From an uncultured Eubacteriales bacterium (GTDB taxonomy: Bacteria > Bacillota > Clostridia > Oscillospirales > Oscillospiraceae): DNA of 24,510 nucleotides. The notes beneath the pieces are model-generated. The model did no database searches, was not told the origin of the DNA, and worked only from the letters and a program-made list of their open reading frames with translations. The translations under genes were made by a program, and so were the position numbers. Below are positions 1 to 7,501 of the stretch, one piece after another (within the stretch, counting starts at the first letter, position 1; the number at the start of each line of letters is the position of its first letter). The stretch spans positions 1-24,510 of the forward strand of contig URSX01000018.1 in NCBI GenBank assembly GCA_900550615.1, given 5' to 3'.

Positions 1-228
1 GGGGATACCGGCCTTGACGGAGACCTGACGGGCCACGTTCTGGCCCAGACCGGCGGTCAGGATGCAGCCGAACATCAGCTCATCCACGTTCTCGGGAGCA
101 ACGTTGGCCCGCTTCAGGGCCTCCTTCACCACGATGGCGCCCATCTCTGCGGCGGGGGTGTTCTTCAGGGAGCCGCCAAAAGAGCCAATGGCTGTTCTGC
201 AGCAGTTCACAACATACAGGTCTTTCAT
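1..228 (-). CDS. thlA: Acetyl-CoA acetyltransferase (thiolase), N-terminal part, cut by window edge
   Basis: The visible 76 codons read from ATG at 228 towards position 1 and stay open to the window edge. The start MKDLYVVNCCRTAIGSFGG and the later GQNVARQVSVKAGIP stretch are characteristic of the biosynthetic thiolase N-terminal domain. Thiolases of this family condense two acetyl-CoA to acetoacetyl-CoA in the cytoplasm, the first step towards butyrate or ketone-body type products in Clostridia. The nucleophilic cysteine near residue 88 and the C-terminal His/Cys lie outside the window and cannot be checked. The start is supported by an AGGAGG Shine-Dalgarno 7-8 bases upstream and by a sigma-A promoter at 298-326. 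Downstream partners (for example crotonase or hydroxybutyryl-CoA dehydrogenase) are not in view. Confidence 0.93.
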   Translation of the reverse strand, partial: MKDLYVVNCCRTAIGSFGGSLKNTPAAEMGAIVVKEALKRANVAPENVDELMFGCILTAGLGQNVARQVSVKAGIP

Positions 229-297
229 GAATGTGTTCCTCCTAATTTTTTATAGTTAAAAATGGATGCGTGAAAGCGCATTTTTCAAAGCAACCCC

Positions 298-326
298 ATG
301 ATAGTCATTTTTTTAACAATAGTCAA
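298..326 (-). promoter_or_regulatory. Sigma-A promoter for thiolase, with Rex-like half-site
   Basis: On the minus strand TTGACT (321-326) is followed after 17 bases by TATCAT (298-303), about 70 bases upstream of the thiolase ATG. The sequence TTGTTAAAAAAATGACTA (302-319) overlaps the spacer and -10. It has one perfect Rex half-site (TTGTTAA) and a weak second half. Rex control is inferred only from this resemblance. Confidence 0.6.
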
Positions 327-428
327 TGGTCAAAAGACACAAAAATGGGGCGCAAAACAAAGATTGTTATTTATGGCAAAGAAATGTGCAAATCTTTCGT
401 TGTTTTGACGAATAAAAACGGGCCCTTT

Positions 429-1520
429 TCAGGATTGCGGCGCGGTATCCTTCGTGCTGCCGCTGTTTGCGCTCTGCAGCTGGCTGCGCAGGGTCTGCAG
501 CTTGGTATAGAAGGTACCAACGTTCAGCTTGTCATAGCTGCGGCAGTTGTAGCGCACGCCTGCGCTCTCGCGCATGGTGTCCAGCTTGTCGTTGAACATC
601 TTATCCAGCACGGCGTCTGTGCTCAGATCCTTGCTCACAAATACATAGTACCGTCCGTTCGTGACCACCACATCGCTGACCTCTCCGGCCTTCAGTCCAT
701 CCAGGGCCGCGGTGATCTCGCTGCCCAACTCCTCGCTGCTGTGGGTTTCGCCTGCGGCAGAGGTTTCCAGGGCCATCTCCGTGGCGATCGCCTGGTATTC
801 GGCGTCCTTGTCCCCGGCGCTGCGCAGGCGTTCCACGGCGGCCTTGGCCTTTTCCATAGTGGCGGCGTCTGCGGCCTTGTCACCGGTGACGGTCCAGTAC
901 AGAGGCAGGATAGTGCGGTATCCGCCCTCCTGGGCGAAGGCGTTTATCTCCTCGTCGGCGGGGCGCAGGGCACCGTCCTGGGAACAGTAGGCCTTGTACA
1001 GCTCGGAGTACAGGAAGTACACTTGGTTGATGTGCTGGAATGCCTCATCCGTCAGGCCCATCAGCTGCAGCTGCTTGGCGTAGCCCTCCTCACCGCCGTA
1101 GGTGGTGACATACTGCTGGCGCTGGGCGGTCAGCTGAGCCTGGGAGTTCTCGGACAGGGTGATGCCGGCCTTTTCGGCCCAGGCCCGCACCACGGCGTAC
1201 AGTGTCACCGTCCGCTGGGCGTCGGCCATGGCGTACTGGCTATAGGTCATGCTGCCGCTGATGGCGGAGTCAAAATCCACCGAGCCCACATAGGAGGTGA
1301 GGTAGTCGCAGTCATAGGCCAGCCAGTAGAGGTATTCCTCTGCGGAAACGGCCTGCTTGTTCACGGTCATAAGGGTGGCGTCGGGATGGATGCCGCTGGC
1401 CTCGTAGAATACGCCGTCGGTGCGCTTGCCGTTGGGCATATTGCCCAGCAGCGCCACGCCGGTTACCAGCAGGACAGAGGCCACCAGACCGGCCAATGAG
1501 CGGAAGATCAGATTTTTCAT
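429..1520 (-). CDS. Membrane-anchored PrsA/SurA-like peptidyl-prolyl isomerase (foldase)
   Basis: 363 aa. Residues about 7-28 form one hydrophobic helix with no lipobox cysteine, so this looks like a signal-anchor or secreted protein rather than a PrsA lipoprotein. The middle is a helical SurA/trigger-factor-like chaperone region (about 50-190). The segment around GLKAGEVSDVVVTNGRYYVFVSK (about 270-292) resembles the last strands of a parvulin (PpiC) domain, but the domain is divergent, so catalytic activity is uncertain. It begins inside the mfd stop codon (ATGA overlap, 1517-1520), with GGAGAAACAAC as ribosome site. It is therefore translationally coupled to mfd, as often seen for foldase genes after mfd in Clostridia. 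The likely role is folding of exported proteins on the outer face of the membrane. Confidence 0.8.
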   Translation of the reverse strand: MKNLIFRSLAGLVASVLLVTGVALLGNMPNGKRTDGVFYEASGIHPDATLMTVNKQAVSAEEYLYWLAYDCDYLTSYVGSVDFDSAISGSMTYSQYAMADAQRTVTLYAVVRAWAEKAGITLSENSQAQLTAQRQQYVTTYGGEEGYAKQLQLMGLTDEAFQHINQVYFLYSELYKAYCSQDGALRPADEEINAFAQEGGYRTILPLYWTVTGDKAADAATMEKAKAAVERLRSAGDKDAEYQAIATEMALETSAAGETHSSEELGSEITAALDGLKAGEVSDVVVTNGRYYVFVSKDLSTDAVLDKMFNDKLDTMRESAGVRYNCRSYDKLNVGTFYTKLQTLRSQLQSANSGSTKDTAPQS

Positions 1521-4500
1521 GTTGTTTCTCCTTCTTTTTGGGGCCTGTGGCCCGCTATTTCTTCCTGCTTCATGCGCAGCTGCTCTGTCAGAGCCGCCGC
1601 TGCCGGCAGGGAGTCTTCTTTTTCTCGCAGATATAGCGTCAGATAGGGCTGGTCGCCGGAGTGCAGCAGGAGCCTGCCCTTATAGCAGGCCATGGCACAC
1701 ACCGCCACCAGGCTGGGGGGATCTACCCGGTCCGTAAACCGGAATAGCAGCTGCCGCCCCTTTTGAGAGATGTCGCATATGCCCGCCTGGGCGGCGTCCG
1801 AGCGCAGCAGCGCCACGTCCAGCAGGGCTGTCACGGCCTTGGGCGGGTCTCCGAACCGGTCCAAGAGTTCGTCCAGTATCTCTCCGGAGTCCGCTGCCGT
1901 GCGTATGGCGGCAATGCGGCGGTACAGATCCATCCGCTGTCTGGCCTGGGGGATATACCCGTCGGGGATGTAGGCCGATACCGTCAGGTCTGCCGAGCAT
2001 TCCGGCCGGATCTGGCTGGCCTTGCCCTGCTGCTCCAGCACCGCGTCGTTCAATAGCTTCAGGTACATGTCGTAGCCCACGCTCATCATGTAGCCCGACT
2101 GCTCCGCCCCCAGCAGATTGCCAGCTCCCCGGATCTCCAGATCCCGCATGGCGATTTTGAAGCCGGAGCCGAACTCCACATATTCCCGTATGGCGGTGAG
2201 CCGCTTGCTGGCCACCTCTGTGAGGATCTTTCCCGCCCGGTAGGTCAGGTAGGCGTAGGCCCGCCGGGAGCTGCGCCCGATGCGTCCCCGGATCTGGTGC
2301 AGCTGGCTCAGACCCATACGGTCGGCGTCCTCGATGATGAGGGTGTTGACGTTGGGGATGTCAATGCCGGTCTCTATGATGGTGGTGCAGACGAGAACCT
2401 GTATCTCTCCGTCCGCCATGTCCTGCATCACCCGGCTCAGCTGACTTTCGCTCATTTTCCCGTGGGCGATGCCGATGGCGGCGTCCTCTCCCAGCAACTG
2501 GCGGATGCGCCCGGCGGCGGATTCAATGTTTTCCACCCGGTTGTGCAGGTAGTATACCTGCCCACCCCGGTCAATTTCCCGCCGCATGGCCTCGCCCAGG
2601 ATGCCCCAGTCGTGCTCCAGCACATAGGTCTGTACCGGCTGGCGATCCCGGGGCGGTTCCTCGATGGCGGACATATCCCGTATGCCCGACAGGGCCATGT
2701 TCAGCGTCCGGGGGATGGGCGTGGCGGAGAGGGTCAGGGTGTCCACCTGCTCCGCCCGCTTTCGCAGCTGCTCCTTAGCCGCCACGCCGAAGCGCTGCTC
2801 CTCATCGATGATGAGCAGACCCAGGTCGTGGAAGACCACGTTTTTCTGCAGCAGCTTGTGGGTGCCTATGAGCAGGTCAACCTTCCCCTGGGCCGTGCGT
2901 TCCAGAATGTCTTTGGCCTGCCCTGCGCTGCGGAACCGGCTCAATACCTCCACCGTCACCGGGAAGCTGCGGAACCGGCTGACCGCGGTGGCATAGTGCT
3001 GCTGGGCCAGCACCGTGGTGGGCACTAAAATGGCCGCCTGCTTGCCGTCCAGGATACACTTCATCACCGCCCGCAGAGCCACCTCTGTTTTCCCGTAGCC
3101 CACGTCGCCGCACAGCAGTCGATCCATAGGCCGGGGCTGCTCCATGTCTCTTTTGATCTCCCGGATGCACCTGAGCTGGTCGTCGGTCTCCGTGTAGGGG
3201 AATGCCTCCTCAAACTCCTGCTGCCACGGGGAATCCGGCGAGAAGGCAAAGCCCTCCAGCCGCTGCCGCCGGGCGTACAGGTCGATGAGTCCCTTGGCCA
3301 GATCCCGCGCGGCTGCCTTGGCCCGATAGGTGGTCTTGGCCCACTCGGTGCCGCCCAGCTTGTTGAGCTTCGTGCGGCTGGTGTCCTCGCCGCTGCCGAT
3401 GTATTTGCTCACCAGATCCAGCTGCGTGGCAGGGACGTACAGGCAGTCGCTGCCTGCGTAGGCGATCTTGATGTAGTCCTTTTCCACTCCGTCCACCGGC
3501 AGGCGGATCATGGCCACGAACCGGCCGATGCCGTGGTGCTGGTGCACCACCAGATCCCCGGCCGTCAGGTCGGCGTAGGACTGAAGCTTCTGCCTTGTGG
3601 GGTCGTTTTTCGGCGCAGCCCTTCGCCGGGGCTCCTTTCCGGAGACTCTGGCCGTCAGCTGCCCCTCGGTGAGGATGGCCAGCTGCAGCCCAGGGTACTC
3701 GCTGCCTGCCGACAGGGCACCCACGGAGATGACCGCCTGTCCCTTTTCCGGCATGGCGCTGTTCTGGTAATCCACCGCCGCGGGGATCTTCCTCTCCCGC
3801 AGCAGCCTCTGCAAATTATCCGCCCGGACCCGGCCGCCGCACAGGACAAGCACCCGGTATCCGGTGGTGAGGTAGTGGGTCAGATCGGTGACGGCGGTCT
3901 CCAGACTGCCGCCGTATACGGACAGCTGCTTGGCCGCCACCTGGGCCATGGCCTCCGGCGTCAGCAGGTACCGGCTGGTGGGCAGGCTCTCCATCTGGCA
4001 CACCGGGTATTTCTCCAGCACGCGCACCAGCTCATCCTGCTCCAGCTGCAGGTGGGCAAATTCTCCCGCCAGCCATCCGTTTTCCTCTGCGGCGGTGATG
4101 TCCTGCCGCCGCTGCCACAGCCACTGCTTCAGGCCCTCGGCCACCCGGCCGCTTTCACTGACGCACACCAGTGCATCGCCTGGCAGATAGTCGGCCCCGC
4201 AGGAAAATTCGGGATATACCGCCTCCATAAAACGGTCGCTGCCTCCGGGGATCATCCCCTGCCGCAGGGCCGCCGCATCTGCCCGCAGGGCGGCGCTCAG
4301 GGCGGCGGCGGACTCTTTCTTCTCATAGTGGGCGGCGGCCTTTTCCAGCTTTTCCGCTGCATCCGGTGCTCCGTGGGCGGGCAGAACTTCTCCCGCCGGC
4401 AGCAGCAGCGCCCGCTGCATGTTCTGTGTCCGTCTCTGGGTGCCAGGATCAAATTCTCCCAGCGCGTCGATCTCATCGTCAAAAAAGTCGCACCGCACGG

Positions 4501-5068
4501 GCGCATCCGCCCCCGGGGAGAACACGTCCAGGATGCCGCCCCGCAGGGCGAACTGCCCTGGCCCCTCCACCTGGTCGCACCGGGTATACCCGGCGTCGGC
4601 CAGCCGGCGGCACAGCTGGGCCACATCGTGCCTCTGCCCCGGTGCCAGCTCCGTGACAGCCTCTGCCAGCACCCGGGCCGGGATACACCGCTGGCACAGG
4701 GCCTCAGCGGTGGCGAGGATCACGGCGGGACGCTCCGTCTGCATCCGCCGCAGCGCCGCAATACGCCTGTATTCCCATTGCCTGCTGGATACGGCCCCCG
4801 GGCGCAGATTCATCTCCCGCCCCGGCAGCAGCAGGGGCCTCTGCCCGGTGAGGCTTTCTGCGTCCCCGGCGAAGCGCTGGCACTCCCGCTCGTCGGCGCA
4901 TAGGATCACCAGCGGCTTTTTCATCTCCTGGGCCAGTGCTGCGGCGATCTGCACCCGGTGGACGGGAGACAGCCCCGTGACCAGTGCGCTGCGGCATCCG
5001 CCCGCCAGCTCCTGCCGGATGTATTGTACCTCCGGCAGCAGTGCCAGCTCCTGTAAGAGCTTTTGCAA
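1517..5068 (-). CDS. mfd: Transcription-repair coupling factor Mfd
   Basis: 1183 aa, full length for Mfd. The N-terminal UvrB-homology region covers about residues 1-350. The RNA-polymerase interaction domain is marked by GDLVVHQHHGIGRF near residue 505. The RecG-like SF2 translocase has Walker A GDVGYGKTE near 656, the DEEQ box near 754 and SATPIPRTLNMAL just after. The RGRIGRS motif VI and a C-terminal regulatory domain follow (AYIPDGYIPQARQRMDLYRR). Mfd removes RNA polymerase stalled at DNA lesions and recruits UvrA. The start codon is TTG (rc of 5066-5068), supported by a GGAGGAGG site immediately upstream; no in-frame ATG fits better. It has its own promoter (5112-5140) and shares 4 bp with the foldase gene downstream. 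Confidence 0.97.
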   Translation of the reverse strand: MQKLLQELALLPEVQYIRQELAGGCRSALVTGLSPVHRVQIAAALAQEMKKPLVILCADERECQRFAGDAESLTGQRPLLLPGREMNLRPGAVSSRQWEYRRIAALRRMQTERPAVILATAEALCQRCIPARVLAEAVTELAPGQRHDVAQLCRRLADAGYTRCDQVEGPGQFALRGGILDVFSPGADAPVRCDFFDDEIDALGEFDPGTQRRTQNMQRALLLPAGEVLPAHGAPDAAEKLEKAAAHYEKKESAAALSAALRADAAALRQGMIPGGSDRFMEAVYPEFSCGADYLPGDALVCVSESGRVAEGLKQWLWQRRQDITAAEENGWLAGEFAHLQLEQDELVRVLEKYPVCQMESLPTSRYLLTPEAMAQVAAKQLSVYGGSLETAVTDLTHYLTTGYRVLVLCGGRVRADNLQRLLRERKIPAAVDYQNSAMPEKGQAVISVGALSAGSEYPGLQLAILTEGQLTARVSGKEPRRRAAPKNDPTRQKLQSYADLTAGDLVVHQHHGIGRFVAMIRLPVDGVEKDYIKIAYAGSDCLYVPATQLDLVSKYIGSGEDTSRTKLNKLGGTEWAKTTYRAKAAARDLAKGLIDLYARRQRLEGFAFSPDSPWQQEFEEAFPYTETDDQLRCIREIKRDMEQPRPMDRLLCGDVGYGKTEVALRAVMKCILDGKQAAILVPTTVLAQQHYATAVSRFRSFPVTVEVLSRFRSAGQAKDILERTAQGKVDLLIGTHKLLQKNVVFHDLGLLIIDEEQRFGVAAKEQLRKRAEQVDTLTLSATPIPRTLNMALSGIRDMSAIEEPPRDRQPVQTYVLEHDWGILGEAMRREIDRGGQVYYLHNRVENIESAAGRIRQLLGEDAAIGIAHGKMSESQLSRVMQDMADGEIQVLVCTTIIETGIDIPNVNTLIIEDADRMGLSQLHQIRGRIGRSSRRAYAYLTYRAGKILTEVASKRLTAIREYVEFGSGFKIAMRDLEIRGAGNLLGAEQSGYMMSVGYDMYLKLLNDAVLEQQGKASQIRPECSADLTVSAYIPDGYIPQARQRMDLYRRIAAIRTAADSGEILDELLDRFGDPPKAVTALLDVALLRSDAAQAGICDISQKGRQLLFRFTDRVDPPSLVAVCAMACYKGRLLLHSGDQPYLTLYLREKEDSLPAAAALTEQLRMKQEEIAGHRPQKEGETT

Positions 5069-5111
5069 GTTGTCCCTCCTCCTTTCCGGGTATTCTATGA
5101 TAAAAATCTGA

Positions 5112-5140
5112 AATATAGCTTAACTAATACGAATTGTAAA
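5112..5140 (-). promoter_or_regulatory. Sigma-A promoter for mfd
   Basis: Minus-strand TTTACA (5135-5140), 17-base spacer, TATATT (5112-5117), about 45 bases upstream of the mfd TTG start. Both hexamers are within one base of consensus, so mfd need not depend on read-through from pth. Confidence 0.7.
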
Positions 5141-5152
5141 GCCTCGCAGAGT

Positions 5153-5320
5153 TTGCCGCCTGCAGGCGGCAAAAATTAAGATCATTTTTCGCCGCGACCT
5201 GTGCGTGGGGAAAAATACCGCTCAGGCTGCCAGTGCGGAATTTCGGCGTTATACGCCGAAATTATGCGCGCAGCAGCCTGTAAAACTCTTTGGCAGAAAA
5301 TTCCACAGGAATTTTCGCCA
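5153..5320. repeat. Cluster of nested inverted repeats between pth and mfd
   Basis: Three structures lie in this noncoding spacer. A 13-bp stem with one bulge sits at 5291-5320, just after the pth stop. A compound hairpin at 5223-5280 has 8 bp, 4 bp and an 11-bp apical helix (5239-5249 with 5253-5263). The last is an overlapping pair that cannot form together: the 20-base palindrome 5153-5172 and the stem 5166-5176 with 5184-5195. The pth-proximal elements may serve as terminators, although none is followed by a clean U-run. Confidence 0.55.
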
Positions 5321-5322
5321 GG

Positions 5323-5907
5323 TTAGTTGAATCGGTTCATGGCCCGGTCCATTCCCTGGGTGATGACCGCCGGTATGGCCTGGGCCGCCCGGTCCAGGGT
5401 CTCCAGCAGCACCTTCTGCTCCTCGCCCATGGGCATCCCGATGACCCAGTCCACCACCTCGTAGCCCGCCTGCTTCGGCGAGCCCACGCCCACCTTGATG
5501 CGGGGGAAGCGCTCGCTTCCCAGATGCTGGATGATATTCTTCAGGCCGTTGTGCCCTCCGGCGGACCCGGCGGAGCGCAGCCGGAGCTTGCCCACCGGCA
5601 GGTCGATGTCGTCGGATACCACGAGGATATGCTCCGCCGGGATCTTATAGAAGCGCGCGGCGGCCCCCACGGACTCACCGGATAGGTTCATGTACGTCTG
5701 GGGCTTCATCACCAGCACCTTTTCCTCGCCGATCTTCCACTCCGCCGTCCACGCCTTGAACCGCAGCTTGTTAAAGCGCAGCTTTTCCCGCTCCGCCAGC
5801 CGATCCACGGCCAGAAAGCCCATGTTGTGCCGGGTGCTCTCATAGCGCGCCCCGGGGTTGCCCAGGCCCACCACCAGCCATGTGTAGCCGCTTTGTTTCA
5901 AAAACAT
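5323..5907 (-). CDS. pth: Peptidyl-tRNA hydrolase
   Basis: 194 aa, normal length for bacterial Pth. It cleaves peptidyl-tRNA released by drop-off so that the tRNA can be reused. The sequence shows VGLGNPG with Asn17, the YESTRHN motif with catalytic His27, KPQTYMNLSG, and SDDIDLPVGKLRLR with Asp99. These match Asn10, His20 and Asp93 of the E. coli enzyme. An open frame runs further upstream into prs, but it reads through the hairpin 5941-5968 and has no family similarity. The ATG at 5907, preceded by CAGGAG, is therefore the start. It lies about 100 bp downstream of prs on the same strand, the order known from Bacillus (prs ... spoVC). Confidence 0.96.
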   Translation of the reverse strand: MFLKQSGYTWLVVGLGNPGARYESTRHNMGFLAVDRLAEREKLRFNKLRFKAWTAEWKIGEEKVLVMKPQTYMNLSGESVGAAARFYKIPAEHILVVSDDIDLPVGKLRLRSAGSAGGHNGLKNIIQHLGSERFPRIKVGVGSPKQAGYEVVDWVIGMPMGEEQKVLLETLDRAAQAIPAVITQGMDRAMNRFN

Positions 5908-5940
5908 ACGCTCACGCTCCTGTCGTACCTGCAATAAATT

Positions 5941-5968
5941 TGGTCGGGTGAGAAGACTCACCCGACCA
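5941..5968 (-). terminator. Hairpin between prs and pth (weak terminator or attenuator)
   Basis: A perfect 12-bp stem (5941-5952 with 5957-5968) with a 4-base loop. On the minus strand it is followed by AATTTATTG, which is only partly U-rich. Termination after prs may therefore be incomplete, letting transcription reach pth, for which no clear separate promoter is visible. Confidence 0.6.
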
Positions 5969-6011
5969 GTATAGCACAAAATGACGGTTTTGAACAGCTG
6001 CTTTCCGTCTC

Positions 6012-6983
6012 TCAGCCGAAGAGCTTGGCAATGGAGATCTCCTGATAGATGCGCTCGATGGCCTCGGCGAACATGGGGGCCACGGACAGGTACTTGATCT
6101 TGTCGCAGCCGGCGCCCATCTCCTCGGGAAGAGTGTTCAGCAGAGCCACTTCCTTGATGACGCTGCCGGACAGCCGCTCCAGGGCGGGGCCGGAGAGCAC
6201 GCCATGGCTGGCGCAGGCGTACACACTGTTGGCGCCGCCCACTTCCACGATGGCCTTGGCGGCGTTGCAGATGGAGCCGGCGGTGTCGATCATGTCGTCG
6301 AAGAGGATGCAGTCCTTGCCGGCCACATCGCCGATGACGTTCATTACCTCGCACTGGTTGGCCTTCTGGCGGCGCTTATCCACGATGGCCAGGTTCATGT
6401 GCAGCTTCTGGGCGAAGGTGCGGGCCCGGGCCACGCTGCCCACGTCCGGGGATACCACCACCATGTCCTCGGCTCTTTCGCCGAACTTCTTGGCGTAGTA
6501 GTCTACGAAGACGGGGTTGCCCAGCAGATTATCCACGGGGATGTCAAAGAAACCCTGAATTTGGGCGGCGTGCAGGTCCATGGTCAGCACCCGGTCGGCG
6601 CCGGCGGCGGTGAGCATGTTGGCCACCAGCTTGGCAGAGATGGGATCGCGGCTCTTGGCCTTGCGGTCCTGGCGTGCGTAGCCGAAATAGGGGATCACGG
6701 CGGTGACGCGGCCTGCGGAGGCGCGCTTGCAGGCATCGATCATGATCAGCAGCTCCATGAGGCTGTCGTTCACGGGCTTGCAGGTGGAGTTGATGAGGAA
6801 CACATCGCTGCCGCGCACGGTCTCATACAGGGAGACACTGGCCTCGCCGTCGGCAAAATGCTTGACCTCCGACTCACCCAGCTTGGTGCCGATGAGCTTG
6901 CAGATGTCCTTTGCCAGAGCGGGGTTGGAGTTGCCGGTGAAGATCTTGATGTCCTTGCCATGAGAAATCATTTTGTAACACAC
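6012..6983 (-). CDS. prs: Ribose-phosphate pyrophosphokinase (PRPP synthetase)
   Basis: 323 aa from a GTG start at 6983. It makes PRPP from ribose 5-phosphate and ATP for purine, pyrimidine, histidine, tryptophan and NAD synthesis. Visible hallmarks are FADGE (substrate contact), PYFGYARQDRKAKSRDPISAKL (the ATP loop), VVSPDVGSVARA and the PRPP-binding loop DCILFDDMIDTAGS. The GTG start is preferred because AAGGAAA lies 7 bases upstream. The ATG four codons later (6971) would be about 19 bases from that site. The gene sits behind a long structured leader (6984-7264) with two possible promoters. Confidence 0.95.
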   Translation of the reverse strand: MCYKMISHGKDIKIFTGNSNPALAKDICKLIGTKLGESEVKHFADGEASVSLYETVRGSDVFLINSTCKPVNDSLMELLIMIDACKRASAGRVTAVIPYFGYARQDRKAKSRDPISAKLVANMLTAAGADRVLTMDLHAAQIQGFFDIPVDNLLGNPVFVDYYAKKFGERAEDMVVVSPDVGSVARARTFAQKLHMNLAIVDKRRQKANQCEVMNVIGDVAGKDCILFDDMIDTAGSICNAAKAIVEVGGANSVYACASHGVLSGPALERLSGSVIKEVALLNTLPEEMGAGCDKIKYLSVAPMFAEAIERIYQEISIAKLFG

Positions 6984-7057
6984 TCACTTTCCTTCGTATT
7001 CGAAAAAATTTTCTCTCCCGGGACGTATACGCGGGACACATGCGGACGGATACTTTT

Positions 7058-7063
7058 ATTATA
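7058..7063 (-). promoter_or_regulatory. Proximal -10-like element upstream of prs
   Basis: A perfect TATAAT on the minus strand (ATTATA at 7058-7063), 75 bases upstream of the prs GTG. No convincing -35 lies 16-18 bases upstream, so this is a candidate second prs promoter only. Confidence 0.35.
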
Positions 7064-7090
7064 GATTGTCCCCGCTGTGCGGAGCATATA

Positions 7091-7170
7091 ATAAAAACCG
7101 CCGAACGCCTTATAAAGCCGTCCGTCTGCCGGTGTCCCGGCAGTCAGACAGGCCGCAGCGTCAGCGGTTT
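7091..7170 (-). ncRNA. prs leader hairpin 2 with U-tract
   Basis: Minus-strand AAACCGC (7164-7170) pairs with GCGGTTT (7095-7101) and ACGC/GCGT helices lie inside. The apical stem is a perfect 7 bp (7126-7132 with 7137-7143) with a 4-base loop. The outer strand runs into GTTTTTATTAT. It resembles a terminator or the closing domain of a leader RNA; no Rfam family was recognised. Confidence 0.5.
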
Positions 7171-7217
7171 GGAAAAAATACGTCCCCAGGGATCGGCTGT
7201 ACAATTCTGCATCCCAT
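7161..7217 (-). CDS. Possible 18-codon leader peptide before prs
   Basis: ATG at 7217 opens MGCRIVQPIPGDVFFPNR and stops at TGA (7161-7163). AAGGAA lies about 10 bases upstream. The reading frame spans the whole descending arm and U-tract of leader hairpin 1, so ribosomes translating it would melt that hairpin. It is too short to prove coding from sequence alone, no family is recognised, and chance is a fair alternative. Confidence 0.2.
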   Translation of the reverse strand: MGCRIVQPIPGDVFFPNR

Positions 7218-7223
7218 GGGAAC
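7173..7223 (-). terminator. prs leader hairpin 1, terminator-like
   Basis: On the minus strand a 12-bp interrupted stem pairs 7218-7223 with 7182-7187, 7217 with 7188, and 7211-7215 with 7189-7193. The loop has 17 bases. It is followed at once by GTATTTTTT (7173-7181). One pair is G-U only in minus-strand RNA, which fits transcription towards prs. This looks like an intrinsic terminator inside the leader, hence a possible attenuator. Confidence 0.6.
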
Positions 7224-7270
7224 TCACTTCCTTTCCGTCCTGATCTTGTGGATGGGGTATACTTTTCTTC

Positions 7271-7298
7271 ATTATAACAGTTTTTCTTGCAAAATCCA
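7271..7298 (-). promoter_or_regulatory. Extended -10 promoter upstream of the prs leader
   Basis: Minus-strand TGTTATAAT gives a perfect -10 (7271-7276) with the TG extension. The -35 is poor (TGGATT, 16 bases upstream). Transcription from here would produce a leader of about 280 nt containing both hairpins before prs. Confidence 0.55.
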
Positions 7299-7434
7299 GT
7301 GCTTTTCCTCAAAAATCAAAAAAATTTTTGCAGCCTGAAAATCCTTTTACACGGAGAATGCCGGAAAAATTGTACTCTCCGGGCAAAAAAGCAAGGGAAT
7401 AAAGATTTTTTTCGCAAAATGTGCCATTTTGCGG

Positions 7435-7463
7435 TTGAATTTATATTTCCTTTGCATTACAAT
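7435..7463 (+). promoter_or_regulatory. Sigma-A promoter for trmL
   Basis: TTGAAT (7435-7440), 17-base spacer, TACAAT (7458-7463), about 40 bases before the trmL ATG. It is divergent from the prs leader promoter about 160 bp away. Confidence 0.7.
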
Positions 7464-7501
7464 AAGCGGAGCAAATCTGCAACAGGGGAGGCTGGTTCGC
7501 C

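Noticed and set aside
270..1499. 409-aa plus-strand open frame opposite the foldase gene
   Set aside because: Antisense shadow of a GC-rich gene: no ribosome site, low-complexity Gly/Ala/His/Val composition, no family. Similar long antisense frames over mfd, pgk, gpmI and the two transporters were rejected for the same reason.
5908..6354. N-terminal extension of pth into prs
   Set aside because: It reads a different frame of prs and the inter-gene hairpin. Pth similarity and a ribosome site begin only at 5907.
6968..7312. 114-aa open frame covering the prs leader on the minus strand
   Set aside because: It overlaps the prs start, crosses the promoter and both hairpins, has no ribosome site and resembles no family.
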